A DNA stretch of 64,000 nucleotides from Nostoc sp. NMS8 (GTDB lineage: Bacteria; Cyanobacteriota; Cyanobacteriia; Cyanobacteriales; Nostocaceae), in contig NZ_JABXKK010000113.1 of assembly GCF_017115045.1 (NCBI RefSeq), positions 124,001 through 188,000 of the forward strand, given 5' to 3'. This document shows, in pieces, positions 43,444 to 52,357 of the stretch (the stretch's first letter is position 1; every line of letters starts with the position of its first letter). The position numbers and the translations under genes are program-made. Below the pieces are notes generated by a model, which was given only the letters and a program-made list of their open reading frames with translations, made no database searches and was not told the origin of the DNA.

Positions 43444-46400
43444 TCAATGATTTGCCACTATTAGTAAATTGTCTAAACCATCTGTCTTACTGTTAATTAA
43501 CTCCTTAATTTTAGAGATAAACTCATGCTCTAAAAAAGGCTTAGTAAAGTAAGCTTTTGCACCCAATTCTTGGGCAAGTTGGCGATGTTTTTCAGCACTA
43601 CGAGAAGTGAGAATCACTACAGGTATTTTTGCTAAATTTGTGTATTGACGGAAATTGCTCAATAACTCAAAACCGTTCATTCGTGGCATCTCTAAATCGG
43701 AGACGACAATTTGAATCTCAGGATGTAACTGTAACTTTTCTAAAGCTTCTACACCATTTTGAGCTTGTATTACTTGATAGCCAGATTTTTGCAGAGTGAG
43801 AGAAAGAGTCTGCCGGAGGCTAATTGCGTCATCTACTACTAAAACAACTTTTGGTGATTTATGATCTGGCTCTTGAGAATAAGTTGGTTGGGTTTCTATG
43901 GTTTCTATAGTTGTCGTGGAAGTCGATGCAGCCAGTAATGGTGTAGATGAAAAAGTATGTCCTGATATTGGCAAGACTTTTTGATTTGTGGAAGAAGCTG
44001 AAGCAACTGGTAGCGCTCTGATATTAAGTGTTGTTTGTTGGATATCGCTAGATTTTACTAGCAACGAAGCATCAATTATTAAGATGAGATTACCATTAGC
44101 TAAACTACTGCAACCATAAATGTATTTTGGCGGTGCGATCGCATTTCCTAAAGGTCTAATTACTAGTTCTTGTTCACCAATTATTTGGTCAACTTCTAAA
44201 GCAACCTTTCCCTGATTTCGTCGCAACAAAAGCACAGGATTTTTCGCTACACCTGAATCTTGAGTATTTGATATGTTGTATGGAGTAGTACTATTCAAGA
44301 ATGAATCATTATAATCAATCAACTTTGAAAGTTGACGGAGGCTGACCATAGTCTCATCATTGTCTGTGTTCCAAAGTAAGACTTTTTTACCTTCAATTTC
44401 TTTAATCTGTTGTTCAGAGGGAATCACTATTTTTTCGATACTGTCCAAAAGCAGACCATAAATAACACCTTTGGCTTGAACTAGCATTAACTTTTCTGTA
44501 GTCATAGAAAAAGGAATTTTGAGTATGAATATTGTTCCTTGGTTGGGTAAAGATTGAACAGAAATAGAACCGTTAAGTGCGTGCATCTGAGTACGGACAA
44601 TATCTAAACCCATCCCGCGTCCAGAAATTTCACTCACTTTATTAGCAGTAGAAAATCCCGGCGAAAATATCAAATCTAAAAGTTCAGGTTCAGCTAGATT
44701 AGAAGCATAAGCTCTAGTTTTTTCTTCAGTTTGTATGGGATAAAATTCAGCAGCTTTTCTGCGAATTCTGTCTAAATTTAGTCCCTGACCATCATCACGA
44801 ACTTCGATAACAGTTTGGCTACCCTGATGATAGGCGCAGATTTCGATTAAACCTTGTTCTGGTTTAGCAAGCTGTCGGCGCACTTGTGGAGTTTCAATAC
44901 CGTGGTCAAAAGCGTTACGTACTAAGTGTAACAAGGGATCGTAGAGCTTTTCTGCGATCGCTTTATCTACCAGTACTTCACTACCAGTAAGTTTCAATTC
45001 TACAAGTTTGGCATGAACATTCCCCAACTTATTTACCATGTGGGGGAAGCGATTCAAGATATTGCCCAAAGGCGACATTCGTGCTTCTACTAAGCTATCT
45101 ATAATATTAAGAGTTAAATTCTCTTGTTTGTCACTAATTTGAGCAGCTTGCGTCACGAGTAAGTCAAGAGACTCTGTGGTTTCTTGTAGTTGCAGTGTCT
45201 CTTCTATTGCTTCATGCAATGTCAGATGAAACTCTGTATATACATCCATTTCCAAAGAGTCAAAATTCACTGCAAAACTTTGCGTTTCTTGTGAAGTAAT
45301 ATTTTGTATTTGTAATGGTAAATCACGTAACTCATTTAAAGTTGTTTGATGTCTATTGAGTTGCTTGATTAATTGCTCAATTATTTCTTTGACTTGTTCA
45401 TCTTGCAAACTACGCCGTTTTTGGTAAATCAGCAATTCTCCTGCTAGATAGTTGAGGTGTTGTAGTCTTTCTGTATCTACCCGAATAAATGAAGGTTGGC
45501 GAAAATTTTTAGTTTGAACATACTGCGATTGATCTTCTATTTCTTTATTGCTTTGTGTAGAAATATCAGGCATGACTTCAATAGCTGTTTTAGGAACATC
45601 TGCAACTAACTGCTCACTGACAGCTAAGGAATCAAGCTTTTCTGAAGAATCATTAATCTGAGTCTTCACGACTTCAACAGCAAGATTTTGGTTAGCTTCT
45701 TCTCCCCATATTGCTTCTAACAAGTTATCAGTTGGTTGAGATATCTCTTTAACTACTAATAGCGTTTGTAACTTAGGACTATCCAACCAATTTTTTTCTT
45801 CGCCACTCACAGGAGGATAATTTTTATATTCTTTTGCTAGTTTATAAATTTGATATTGTAATATTTTAATTCCTAAGAGGTAGCTGTCAGATGCTTTCAG
45901 AGAATATTGAAACTTTGCAGCTGCAAATAGGATAATTAAGATAATCCCACGTCGATAAATACAAAGACTTGGACTATCTTCTTCCTCTTGAACAAAATTG
46001 AGAAAATTTTTCAGCCAGGTTTCGATGTAATTAAGTAGACTTTTTCTCTCTAATGTGGGAACTAGTAATGTCAAATTAAGTTCTGACTCTGGGATTCGCA
46101 TCTGGTGATTAAACCAGCCAAAAATGTAGCGGATTACTTTTAAATAAAACTTAGCAGTTGTGGGATTAACCGATTCATTTCTATTGTTATCAGATGTCGT
46201 GAGAAACTGGTAAAACTGTTCTTCATCGATGATATATATGCTAGGAGACGAATGATTTTGTAATTCTTCAGATAACTCATTCCTTACCACTGTTGCGAGT
46301 TTTCGTAAATCTGGAGAAGGTTCTCCACCAGATGTGCGATCGCCTTCTAGTACCAATTCTTGTGCTTTTTGTAAATCTGCAAGGGCAATTTCTGCAATTT

Positions 46401-47073
46401 GCCGCACCTGGGTGGGATTTGCTCGCAATGCTGACAGAATTGTTTGGGCAATTTCTCCCAATCCAGGTAAATTTAGAGATTCTGCCAAGCCAAAAAATAC
46501 CTCGCCTTGAGACTGTAAAAACTCAATTAATTCAGCATCATTAGGTGGATTTTTAACAGCGTCAGCAATGCTATTTAAACGTTGCTCTACTCCCGTTTCA
46601 AAAACCGACTGCACAATATCAAATCCTAATTCTTCAGAAGTGGGAATCTGAGAGTCAGCACCAAAAGCATCACCCAGTTTTTCTTGTAACTGTGAAAACA
46701 CTGAAGTTGCTCGATGGATAAGTTCTTGGTCGTTAACATTACTACCTATTAGCTCGGTATTTAATGCAATGCTCAGACACTCATAAGCTTGTAACAAAAG
46801 TGTTTGTAATTCAGCATCAACTACCACTTTGGGATTATAGAGAGACTTAAATACATCTTCTAAAAAATGGGCAATCATTTTAATTACTTCTAGCCCAACA
46901 TTAGCAGCACCACCTTTAAGGGTATGAGTAGCTCGCATTAAATTGTGAACTTTAGCAATACTATAACCTTCCGACAAGCTAAATAGTTCTTGCTCAATAA
47001 TTTGAACTAATTCTGGCGCTTCAGCCAGAAAGTAGATATATCCTTGTTCGCGGATTTCGCTATCTGTAATCAT
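43444..47073 (-). CDS. pixL: CheA-like hybrid histidine kinase of the phototaxis operon
   Basis: 1209 aa. N-terminal HPt domain with the phosphorylated His50 in RATHTLKGGAANVG, a long variable middle part, then a dimerisation helix region (about 530-660). The ATPase domain has HLVRNAFDHGIETPQVR and GRGMGLDIVRTQMHALNG. A CheW-like domain and a C-terminal receiver (PKVVLVVDDAISLRQ, VVSDLEMPRMNGFELL, VILTSRS) follow. This is the PixL/TaxAY1-type layout of cyanobacterial phototaxis. It would phosphorylate PixG and PixH in response to PixJ. Its ATG overlaps the stop of the preceding four-helix-bundle gene (ATGA). The assignment rests on domains plus operon order. Confidence 0.93.
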   Translation of the reverse strand: MITDSEIREQGYIYFLAEAPELVQIIEQELFSLSEGYSIAKVHNLMRATHTLKGGAANVGLEVIKMIAHFLEDVFKSLYNPKVVVDAELQTLLLQAYECLSIALNTELIGSNVNDQELIHRATSVFSQLQEKLGDAFGADSQIPTSEELGFDIVQSVFETGVEQRLNSIADAVKNPPNDAELIEFLQSQGEVFFGLAESLNLPGLGEIAQTILSALRANPTQVRQIAEIALADLQKAQELVLEGDRTSGGEPSPDLRKLATVVRNELSEELQNHSSPSIYIIDEEQFYQFLTTSDNNRNESVNPTTAKFYLKVIRYIFGWFNHQMRIPESELNLTLLVPTLERKSLLNYIETWLKNFLNFVQEEEDSPSLCIYRRGIILIILFAAAKFQYSLKASDSYLLGIKILQYQIYKLAKEYKNYPPVSGEEKNWLDSPKLQTLLVVKEISQPTDNLLEAIWGEEANQNLAVEVVKTQINDSSEKLDSLAVSEQLVADVPKTAIEVMPDISTQSNKEIEDQSQYVQTKNFRQPSFIRVDTERLQHLNYLAGELLIYQKRRSLQDEQVKEIIEQLIKQLNRHQTTLNELRDLPLQIQNITSQETQSFAVNFDSLEMDVYTEFHLTLHEAIEETLQLQETTESLDLLVTQAAQISDKQENLTLNIIDSLVEARMSPLGNILNRFPHMVNKLGNVHAKLVELKLTGSEVLVDKAIAEKLYDPLLHLVRNAFDHGIETPQVRRQLAKPEQGLIEICAYHQGSQTVIEVRDDGQGLNLDRIRRKAAEFYPIQTEEKTRAYASNLAEPELLDLIFSPGFSTANKVSEISGRGMGLDIVRTQMHALNGSISVQSLPNQGTIFILKIPFSMTTEKLMLVQAKGVIYGLLLDSIEKIVIPSEQQIKEIEGKKVLLWNTDNDETMVSLRQLSKLIDYNDSFLNSTTPYNISNTQDSGVAKNPVLLLRRNQGKVALEVDQIIGEQELVIRPLGNAIAPPKYIYGCSSLANGNLILIIDASLLVKSSDIQQTTLNIRALPVASASSTNQKVLPISGHTFSSTPLLAASTSTTTIETIETQPTYSQEPDHKSPKVVLVVDDAISLRQTLSLTLQKSGYQVIQAQNGVEALEKLQLHPEIQIVVSDLEMPRMNGFELLSNFRQYTNLAKIPVVILTSRSAEKHRQLAQELGAKAYFTKPFLEHEFISKIKELINSKTDGLDNLLIVANH

Positions 47074-47450
47074 ATTTTGGATTTTAAATTTTGGATTTTG
47101 GATTTGTTACGTAAAGTTTTAATTGATGCAACTGTCATTGCAAGAATTTCGGTGTTTTCTGACATCAAATTGCTCAGTTTTTCCAGCGGTAATAAACCAA
47201 TCTCAACAATAAGTTCCATCCAATAAAGACTTTCATCGGCTTCTTCCTCTACCAAGCTGAGTTTAGCAATGACATCGGCGGTTGACTTACCACGACAAGC
47301 TGACCGATAGTTAGCTCCCACAGATGTTGCTGAACGGATTAGCTGCTTGCCAATTACATCTGCCGTTCGGCTCTGCGGAAGAGCTTCTACTAAGCGGATT
47401 ACTCGCAATGCTAGCTGCTTTGTTCTCCGCTTAAAATCCTCCTCATTCAT
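47070..47450 (-). CDS. Four-helix-bundle (S23 / IVP family) protein
   Basis: 126 aa of the four-helix-bundle family first seen in 23S rRNA intervening sequences: KQLIRSATSVGANYRSACRG is the family core, with EEEADESLYWMELIVEIGLL following. The function is unknown; related proteins act as accessories in diversity-generating retroelements. The last dozen residues (NKSKIQNLKSKI) are translated from an STRR, so the natural end was probably earlier. It sits between pixJ and pixL, foreign to the pathway, with inverted STRRs on each side. Confidence 0.85.
   Translation of the reverse strand: MNEEDFKRRTKQLALRVIRLVEALPQSRTADVIGKQLIRSATSVGANYRSACRGKSTADVIAKLSLVEEEADESLYWMELIVEIGLLPLEKLSNLMSENTEILAMTVASIKTLRNKSKIQNLKSKI
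47074..47105. repeat. STRR on the pixL side of the four-helix-bundle gene
   Basis: ATTTTGG-type units starting right after the pixL ATG (minus strand). Inverted relative to 47451-47484. Confidence 0.8.
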
Positions 47451-47484
47451 AATCCAAAATCTAAAATCTAAAATCTAAAATTCA
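47451..47484. repeat. STRR on the pixJ side of the four-helix-bundle gene
   Basis: AATCCAAAATCTAAAATCTA-type units ending on the pixJ stop codon. Together with 47074-47105 they flank the four-helix-bundle gene as inverted copies. Confidence 0.8.
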
Positions 47485-50400
47485 TTTGACTTTAAATTTA
47501 TCGGCAGTTGTTAATAAGTCTTGCGCCATTCCTGATAAATCTTGGAACACACTAGCAATTTCTTGAGATTCAGCAAAAGTTTTATTGGCAATTCCTGCTA
47601 CATGTTGCATTGATTTAGTTACTGTTACAGATTGCGCCATTTGTTTTTGAGTCGCTGCGGTAATTCGCTCGATTAGCTGACTAATTTCGGCAGTTGCAGA
47701 AACGATCGCATTTAAGTTTTGGCGAGTGTCACTGACAAGATTTGTACCTTCCACTACCTGCTGAATACCAGTTTCCATTGCTACTGCAACTTCCCCGGTT
47801 TCTGCTTGAATCTCTTGGACCAATTTTTCAATTTCGATGGTTGCTGCTGCTGACTGACGAGATAAAGAACGGACTTCATCAGCTACAACTGCAAAGCCTT
47901 TGCCATATTCACCGGCACGAGTCGCTTCAATGGCTGCATTCAGAGCTAGTACGTTTGTCTGTGTAGCAAAATTACCAATCAAATTCACTACTTTGGAGAT
48001 TTTTTGCGAAGATTCACTGAGGCGTTTAATCTTTTTGCTGGTTTGAGCAACCGTTTCGCGAATTCCTTGGATGGCTTTTACAGTTAAGTTCATGGCAGTA
48101 TCGCCAGACTCGACAGTTCGATTGGCTTGTTGCACTGCTAATTGCACTAACTCTGCATTGGCCACTACGGCTTGAGTAGAGTCTGCCATCTGTTGAATGT
48201 CACCTAAAGCTGCGGTAATTTCCTCAGATTGTTGTTGCGCCAGATTGGTCAATCCTGCTAGTGAAGCCTCGCTATTGCTAGAAGTTTGGGCAACTTGTTG
48301 AGCAGCTCCCTGTACCTGAATAACGATTTGCCGCAGCGCTTGCAGGGTATTATTGTAAGCATCGGCGATCGTGCCTAGCTCATCTTCTGTAATCGGTGCG
48401 CGTACTGTTAAATCGCCGTTGAGAGCAGGTCTAAGGGCTTTTAAGAGTTGAATAGATCGTTGTTGTAGTAACTCCTTAGCTGCCTTTTCTCTTCCTACTG
48501 CTTCTGCTAATTTTGCTGACTGCGCTTGTACTTGTTGTAAATACTCGGTATGTTGTAATGCTAGTCCTAGCTGGCCACCAATCCGTGCTAACAAAGTAAC
48601 TTCCAATTCTTCCCAATCACGAGTTCCCGAATTTTGATAAGCTGCCAGTAATCCCCACAATTGCTCACCAGCAAATACAGGAACAATTACATAAGCTTTG
48701 GCTTCAAATTGCTCTAAAATTTCAATGTGGCAAGGAGAATGACCTACCTGATAGATGTCATCGACAACAAAGTTTTCTCCTTGGGCGTATCGACCTCCCT
48801 GAGTTTCTTGTAAGTGGCTATCTTCCCAGACGGTTTTGATATCGGGCCCTACCAGTTTTACCCAAAGATGACCTGCTGACTCTGCGATAAATTCACCACT
48901 CCAGTTAGGATTGAAGCGATACACGCCAACTCGATCGCATCTTAGTAATTGTCTGAGTTCTTGAGTGGTTGTTTTGAAGATTTCTTCGACATCCAAAGAT
49001 TGCCGAATGCGGTTACTGATCTTGGTGAGAGCTTTCTCTTGTTCCGCTATCTGAGCTAGTTTCTCAGATTTCACCCGCACCAATTCCAAATAATCTATCT
49101 GTGATTTAGCGAGGCTAAATTGTAAACTAGTCTGAACCAAAAAGTTCACTTCCCAGCTTTGCCATTCACGGGTGCTGGAATTTTGATAAGCTGCCAGCAA
49201 GCCCCACAATTTATCCCCGAAGAATATCGGAACAATGATGTAAGCTTTGGCTTCAAACTGCTCTAAAATCTCAATATGGCAAGGAGCTAGCCCTACTTCA
49301 TAAATGTCATTAACGATAAGGTTTTCACCTCTGACATACCTACCTCCCTTAGTTTCTTGTAAGTAGGTATCGTCCAAAACGGTTTTAATATCAGGGCCTA
49401 CCAGTTTTGTCCAACCAGTACCCACAGACTCAGCCACAAATTCGCCACCCCAGCCAGGGTTAAAACGATAGACAGCGATGCGATCGCATTGTAGTGATTG
49501 ACGCACTTCTTGAGTGGTTGTTTTGAAGACGCTTTCTACATCTGAAGATTGTCGGATGCGGTTGACTATCTTAGTGAAAACTTTCTCTTGTTCAACTATT
49601 TGAGCTAGTTGGTCAGATTTTGTTTGCACTTGTTCCAGATATTCTCCTTGTGAGATAGCCACGCCAAATTGCAACCCAATTTGAGTTACAAAGCTTTCTT
49701 CCCAAGGTTGCCAATCACGAGGCCCAGAATTTTGATAAGCTGCCAGTAAACCCCATAATTTTTCTCCAGCAAATATCGGTGCAATGATATAAGCCTTCAT
49801 TTCATACTGCTCTAAAATGTCAATGTGACATTGAGCATGGCCCGTTTGATAAATGTCATTAACTACAAAGCTTTCACCATTGGCATAACGTCCTCCTTGA
49901 GTCTCTTGTAAGTGAGTATCTTCCCAGACCATGTAAAAATCAGGGCCTACCATTTTTACCCAGCCATTACCCACTGATTCAGAGACAAACTCACCACTCC
50001 AGTCAGGTTTGAAGCGATAGACACCGACGCGATCGCATTTTAGTAATTGACGTACTTCTTGAGTGGTTGTTTGAAAAAGCTTATCGACATTTGATGCCCG
50101 CAGAATTTTGTCGACGACTTTAGATACTGATTTTTTTGCTAGTATCCGCTGCTGCTGTTCTTTTTGGAATTCAAAGCTCTGTAATTTGTAAGTCAATTCT
50201 GTTGTAATTTGAGATAGTAGACTAATTTCTACTTCTTGCCACTGTCGTGTTGAGTAGCAATTATTTACTGCTAGTAAACCCCACACTTTACCTTCTACTA
50301 CAATCGGTAAACTCAAACTCGCTTTAATTTGAAATTTTTCTAGAAGTTGCTTTTGATAAGGGGTAAGTTGAATCTGATTGATATCATCAATAACTACAGG

Positions 50401-50790
50401 TTCTATATAGTCTTGGTTAGTGTATAATCCGAAAATAATTCCGGGAATATTTTCGCCTAAAGTTGGTGTCCAACCTAGTGTTCTGGATTCTGCTAAAACA
50501 TTACCTGATTCCCTGGAAGTAAACTGATAAATTAAGGCGCGATCGCAGCCAATCTTTTCTCTAAGTTGCGCTACAGTTATTTTGAGTAGTGCATCAAAAT
50601 CTGGTGCTTGGCGCATGTGAGTTGCAATGTCTTGTAACTGTCGCCGCCAAGCTTTAAATTCCTGAGCGATCGCATTTAATAAAGATATTTCATTAGTAGC
50701 AATATTCGCTACATTGGCATTACCATTCTGATTTTCTAATTCAGAGATTAGAGGCTCATTGTCATGGCTGTTGTTATACAAAAATGTCAT
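47482..50790 (-). CDS. pixJ: PixJ-type chemoreceptor with three bilin-binding (CBCR) GAF domains
   Basis: 1102 aa. GAF1 (about 60-205) has no chromophore Cys. GAF2-4 are near-copies (about 225-390, 410-570, 590-750), each with the cyanobacteriochrome Cys-His motif: C321, C504 and C687, spaced exactly 183 residues. None has a DXCF motif, so red/green or related photocycles are more likely than blue/green ones. A HAMP domain (about 790-845) and a methyl-accepting signalling domain (about 860-1090, core ALNAAIEATRAGEYGKGFAV) follow. No membrane segment is visible. GAGG lies 9 nt before the ATG. It is the light sensor of the pathway; PtxD of Nostoc punctiforme and PixJ of other cyanobacteria are the natural comparisons. 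Confidence 0.93.
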   Translation of the reverse strand: MTFLYNNSHDNEPLISELENQNGNANVANIATNEISLLNAIAQEFKAWRRQLQDIATHMRQAPDFDALLKITVAQLREKIGCDRALIYQFTSRESGNVLAESRTLGWTPTLGENIPGIIFGLYTNQDYIEPVVIDDINQIQLTPYQKQLLEKFQIKASLSLPIVVEGKVWGLLAVNNCYSTRQWQEVEISLLSQITTELTYKLQSFEFQKEQQQRILAKKSVSKVVDKILRASNVDKLFQTTTQEVRQLLKCDRVGVYRFKPDWSGEFVSESVGNGWVKMVGPDFYMVWEDTHLQETQGGRYANGESFVVNDIYQTGHAQCHIDILEQYEMKAYIIAPIFAGEKLWGLLAAYQNSGPRDWQPWEESFVTQIGLQFGVAISQGEYLEQVQTKSDQLAQIVEQEKVFTKIVNRIRQSSDVESVFKTTTQEVRQSLQCDRIAVYRFNPGWGGEFVAESVGTGWTKLVGPDIKTVLDDTYLQETKGGRYVRGENLIVNDIYEVGLAPCHIEILEQFEAKAYIIVPIFFGDKLWGLLAAYQNSSTREWQSWEVNFLVQTSLQFSLAKSQIDYLELVRVKSEKLAQIAEQEKALTKISNRIRQSLDVEEIFKTTTQELRQLLRCDRVGVYRFNPNWSGEFIAESAGHLWVKLVGPDIKTVWEDSHLQETQGGRYAQGENFVVDDIYQVGHSPCHIEILEQFEAKAYVIVPVFAGEQLWGLLAAYQNSGTRDWEELEVTLLARIGGQLGLALQHTEYLQQVQAQSAKLAEAVGREKAAKELLQQRSIQLLKALRPALNGDLTVRAPITEDELGTIADAYNNTLQALRQIVIQVQGAAQQVAQTSSNSEASLAGLTNLAQQQSEEITAALGDIQQMADSTQAVVANAELVQLAVQQANRTVESGDTAMNLTVKAIQGIRETVAQTSKKIKRLSESSQKISKVVNLIGNFATQTNVLALNAAIEATRAGEYGKGFAVVADEVRSLSRQSAAATIEIEKLVQEIQAETGEVAVAMETGIQQVVEGTNLVSDTRQNLNAIVSATAEISQLIERITAATQKQMAQSVTVTKSMQHVAGIANKTFAESQEIASVFQDLSGMAQDLLTTADKFKVK

Positions 50791-50905
50791 TTGATTAACC
50801 TCAAAAAATGATGGATAATAATTTGATATGTGGCAGGTAAGAATACTATGATATTTGCTTATTAATGATTAGATGTTTTTAAGATATCTAATCATTACTA
50901 AATAC

Positions 50906-51379
50906 TCAATTATGAATCCTCCATATTGGAGCTTGGATAATAGTTGTGGCATCCAAATTAAAAATCATATTCTCTGAATTATTAATAAAATATCCCTGTA
51001 AAAAAGGTGATATTTTAGGATAAAATAATTCCGCCGTTGGCGGCTTCATTTCCTTAGTATCCAACCATTCAATATCTATAAGTTGTCGTACCAATAATCC
51101 CAAGTACTTACCCTTATTTTGCAGAACAATCGCCATCATTTTTGAGAGTAAGTTTGTCCCTTGGGAAATTGAAGGATAACCTAACATTGCCTCTAAATCA
51201 ACCAACCAAAGCATCTCACCACGCCAGTTATAAATACCCAAGACGCTACTTGGCATCTGAGGAACGCCACATATTTCTGGTAATGATACTTGCAAAACTT
51301 CTGTAATGTGTTGTAACGAAATTACGGCTGTATCACTTACTCCCAAATTAAAACTTAAAAATTTTTCCTGGGTTTCCAA
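50906..51379 (-). CDS. pixI: CheW-like adaptor of the phototaxis operon
   Basis: 157 aa, a single CheW domain: FLSFNLGVSDTAVISLQHIT, VLGIYNWRGEMLWLVDLEAM, and LGLLVRQLIDIEWL. It links the photoreceptor PixJ to the kinase PixL. It is 115 bp upstream of pixJ and 124 bp downstream of pixH. Confidence 0.9.
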   Translation of the reverse strand: METQEKFLSFNLGVSDTAVISLQHITEVLQVSLPEICGVPQMPSSVLGIYNWRGEMLWLVDLEAMLGYPSISQGTNLLSKMMAIVLQNKGKYLGLLVRQLIDIEWLDTKEMKPPTAELFYPKISPFLQGYFINNSENMIFNLDATTIIQAPIWRIHN

Positions 51380-51503
51380 AGCTATTGATCCTTTGTCCTT
51401 GATTATTTATCTTGCGCCACTATTTGCAGTTATTGTTTGTTCTTACAGAGGTTCTATTTAATAAACAGTGACTTCTAGTATTTGTTGATTTATGAAATTT
51501 GTA

Positions 51504-51866
51504 CTAATTAAGTAATCGTTTTAAAACTACCGCTAGTTCTTCTCGATCAATTGGTTTTGATAGATAACCATCAGCGCCTAACATATTACCCCAAATTTTA
51601 TCTACATCACTATTTTTTGTAGAGCAAAAAACCACAGGTATGTTGCTAGTGTTAGGATTAGTTTTCAGTTCTCGGCAAATTTCAAAGCCACTTTTACCTG
51701 GTAAAATTACATCGAGAAATATTAGGTCTGGCTTGTTTTGATCTATTTTATCTTGAGCCTCTTCACTGCTGGTGGCGCTAATCACAGAATAACCTGCCTG
51801 TTGTAAGTAGCGGCTGATTATTTCCATATCTGTTAAGCCATCTTCAACAACTAAAACAGTATTCAT
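51504..51866 (-). CDS. pixH: CheY-like response regulator of the phototaxis operon
   Basis: 120 aa receiver alone, with VLVVEDGLTDMEI, DLIFLDVILPGKSGFEI (phospho-Asp) and DGYLSKPIDREEL. As the CheY-like output, it would be phosphorylated by PixL and act on type IV pili. Position between pixG and pixI fits the standard operon. Confidence 0.92.
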   Translation of the reverse strand: MNTVLVVEDGLTDMEIISRYLQQAGYSVISATSSEEAQDKIDQNKPDLIFLDVILPGKSGFEICRELKTNPNTSNIPVVFCSTKNSDVDKIWGNMLGADGYLSKPIDREELAVVLKRLLN

Positions 51867-52357
51867 GGCAATTACTCGTTAACTTTTTCTCAAAATTTAA
51901 ACAAAATATATAGATCCTAAATGATTACTCAAAAAAGACATGGAAGGGACTAGAGACTAGCCCTAACCCCTTTCTGCCCTAACCAATATTTCACAAATCA
52001 AATAGGACTGCTATAAATACAAATTTTTGTATTTGTCTAATTTTGATTCAATCTTTATATATCAACATCAGAAAAAGTACGTAATCAATATAACTTAATA
52101 TATATTTAAATGTAAGATAGTTTTATCACCGAATTTTTGATTGCAGACTAAAAATTTCAAAATATCTGAAAGTAAGCGAATTTAAACGTAAGAATAAATC
52201 TTTAAATCCAAAATTAATTGACATAGCCAATGACTTGATTGCTTGAGTAAATCTAAAATTAAAAATAGTTTTACCTCAATAATTTAATTTTTACTGAGGT
52301 GGAAAAGTCTATAAGTTTTGAGGAAGAATGCAGAATCAAAAATCGTCTCTATTCTCC
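51867..52357. other. Spacer between pixG and pixH
   Basis: 491 bp, mostly AT-rich, unusually long for an operon interior; it may contain a second promoter for pixH onward. No gene or hairpin stands out. Confidence 0.4.

Noticed and set aside
47070..47450. Diversity-generating retroelement based on the four-helix-bundle protein
   Set aside because: No reverse transcriptase or template/variable repeat pair is nearby; only the accessory-type fold is present.
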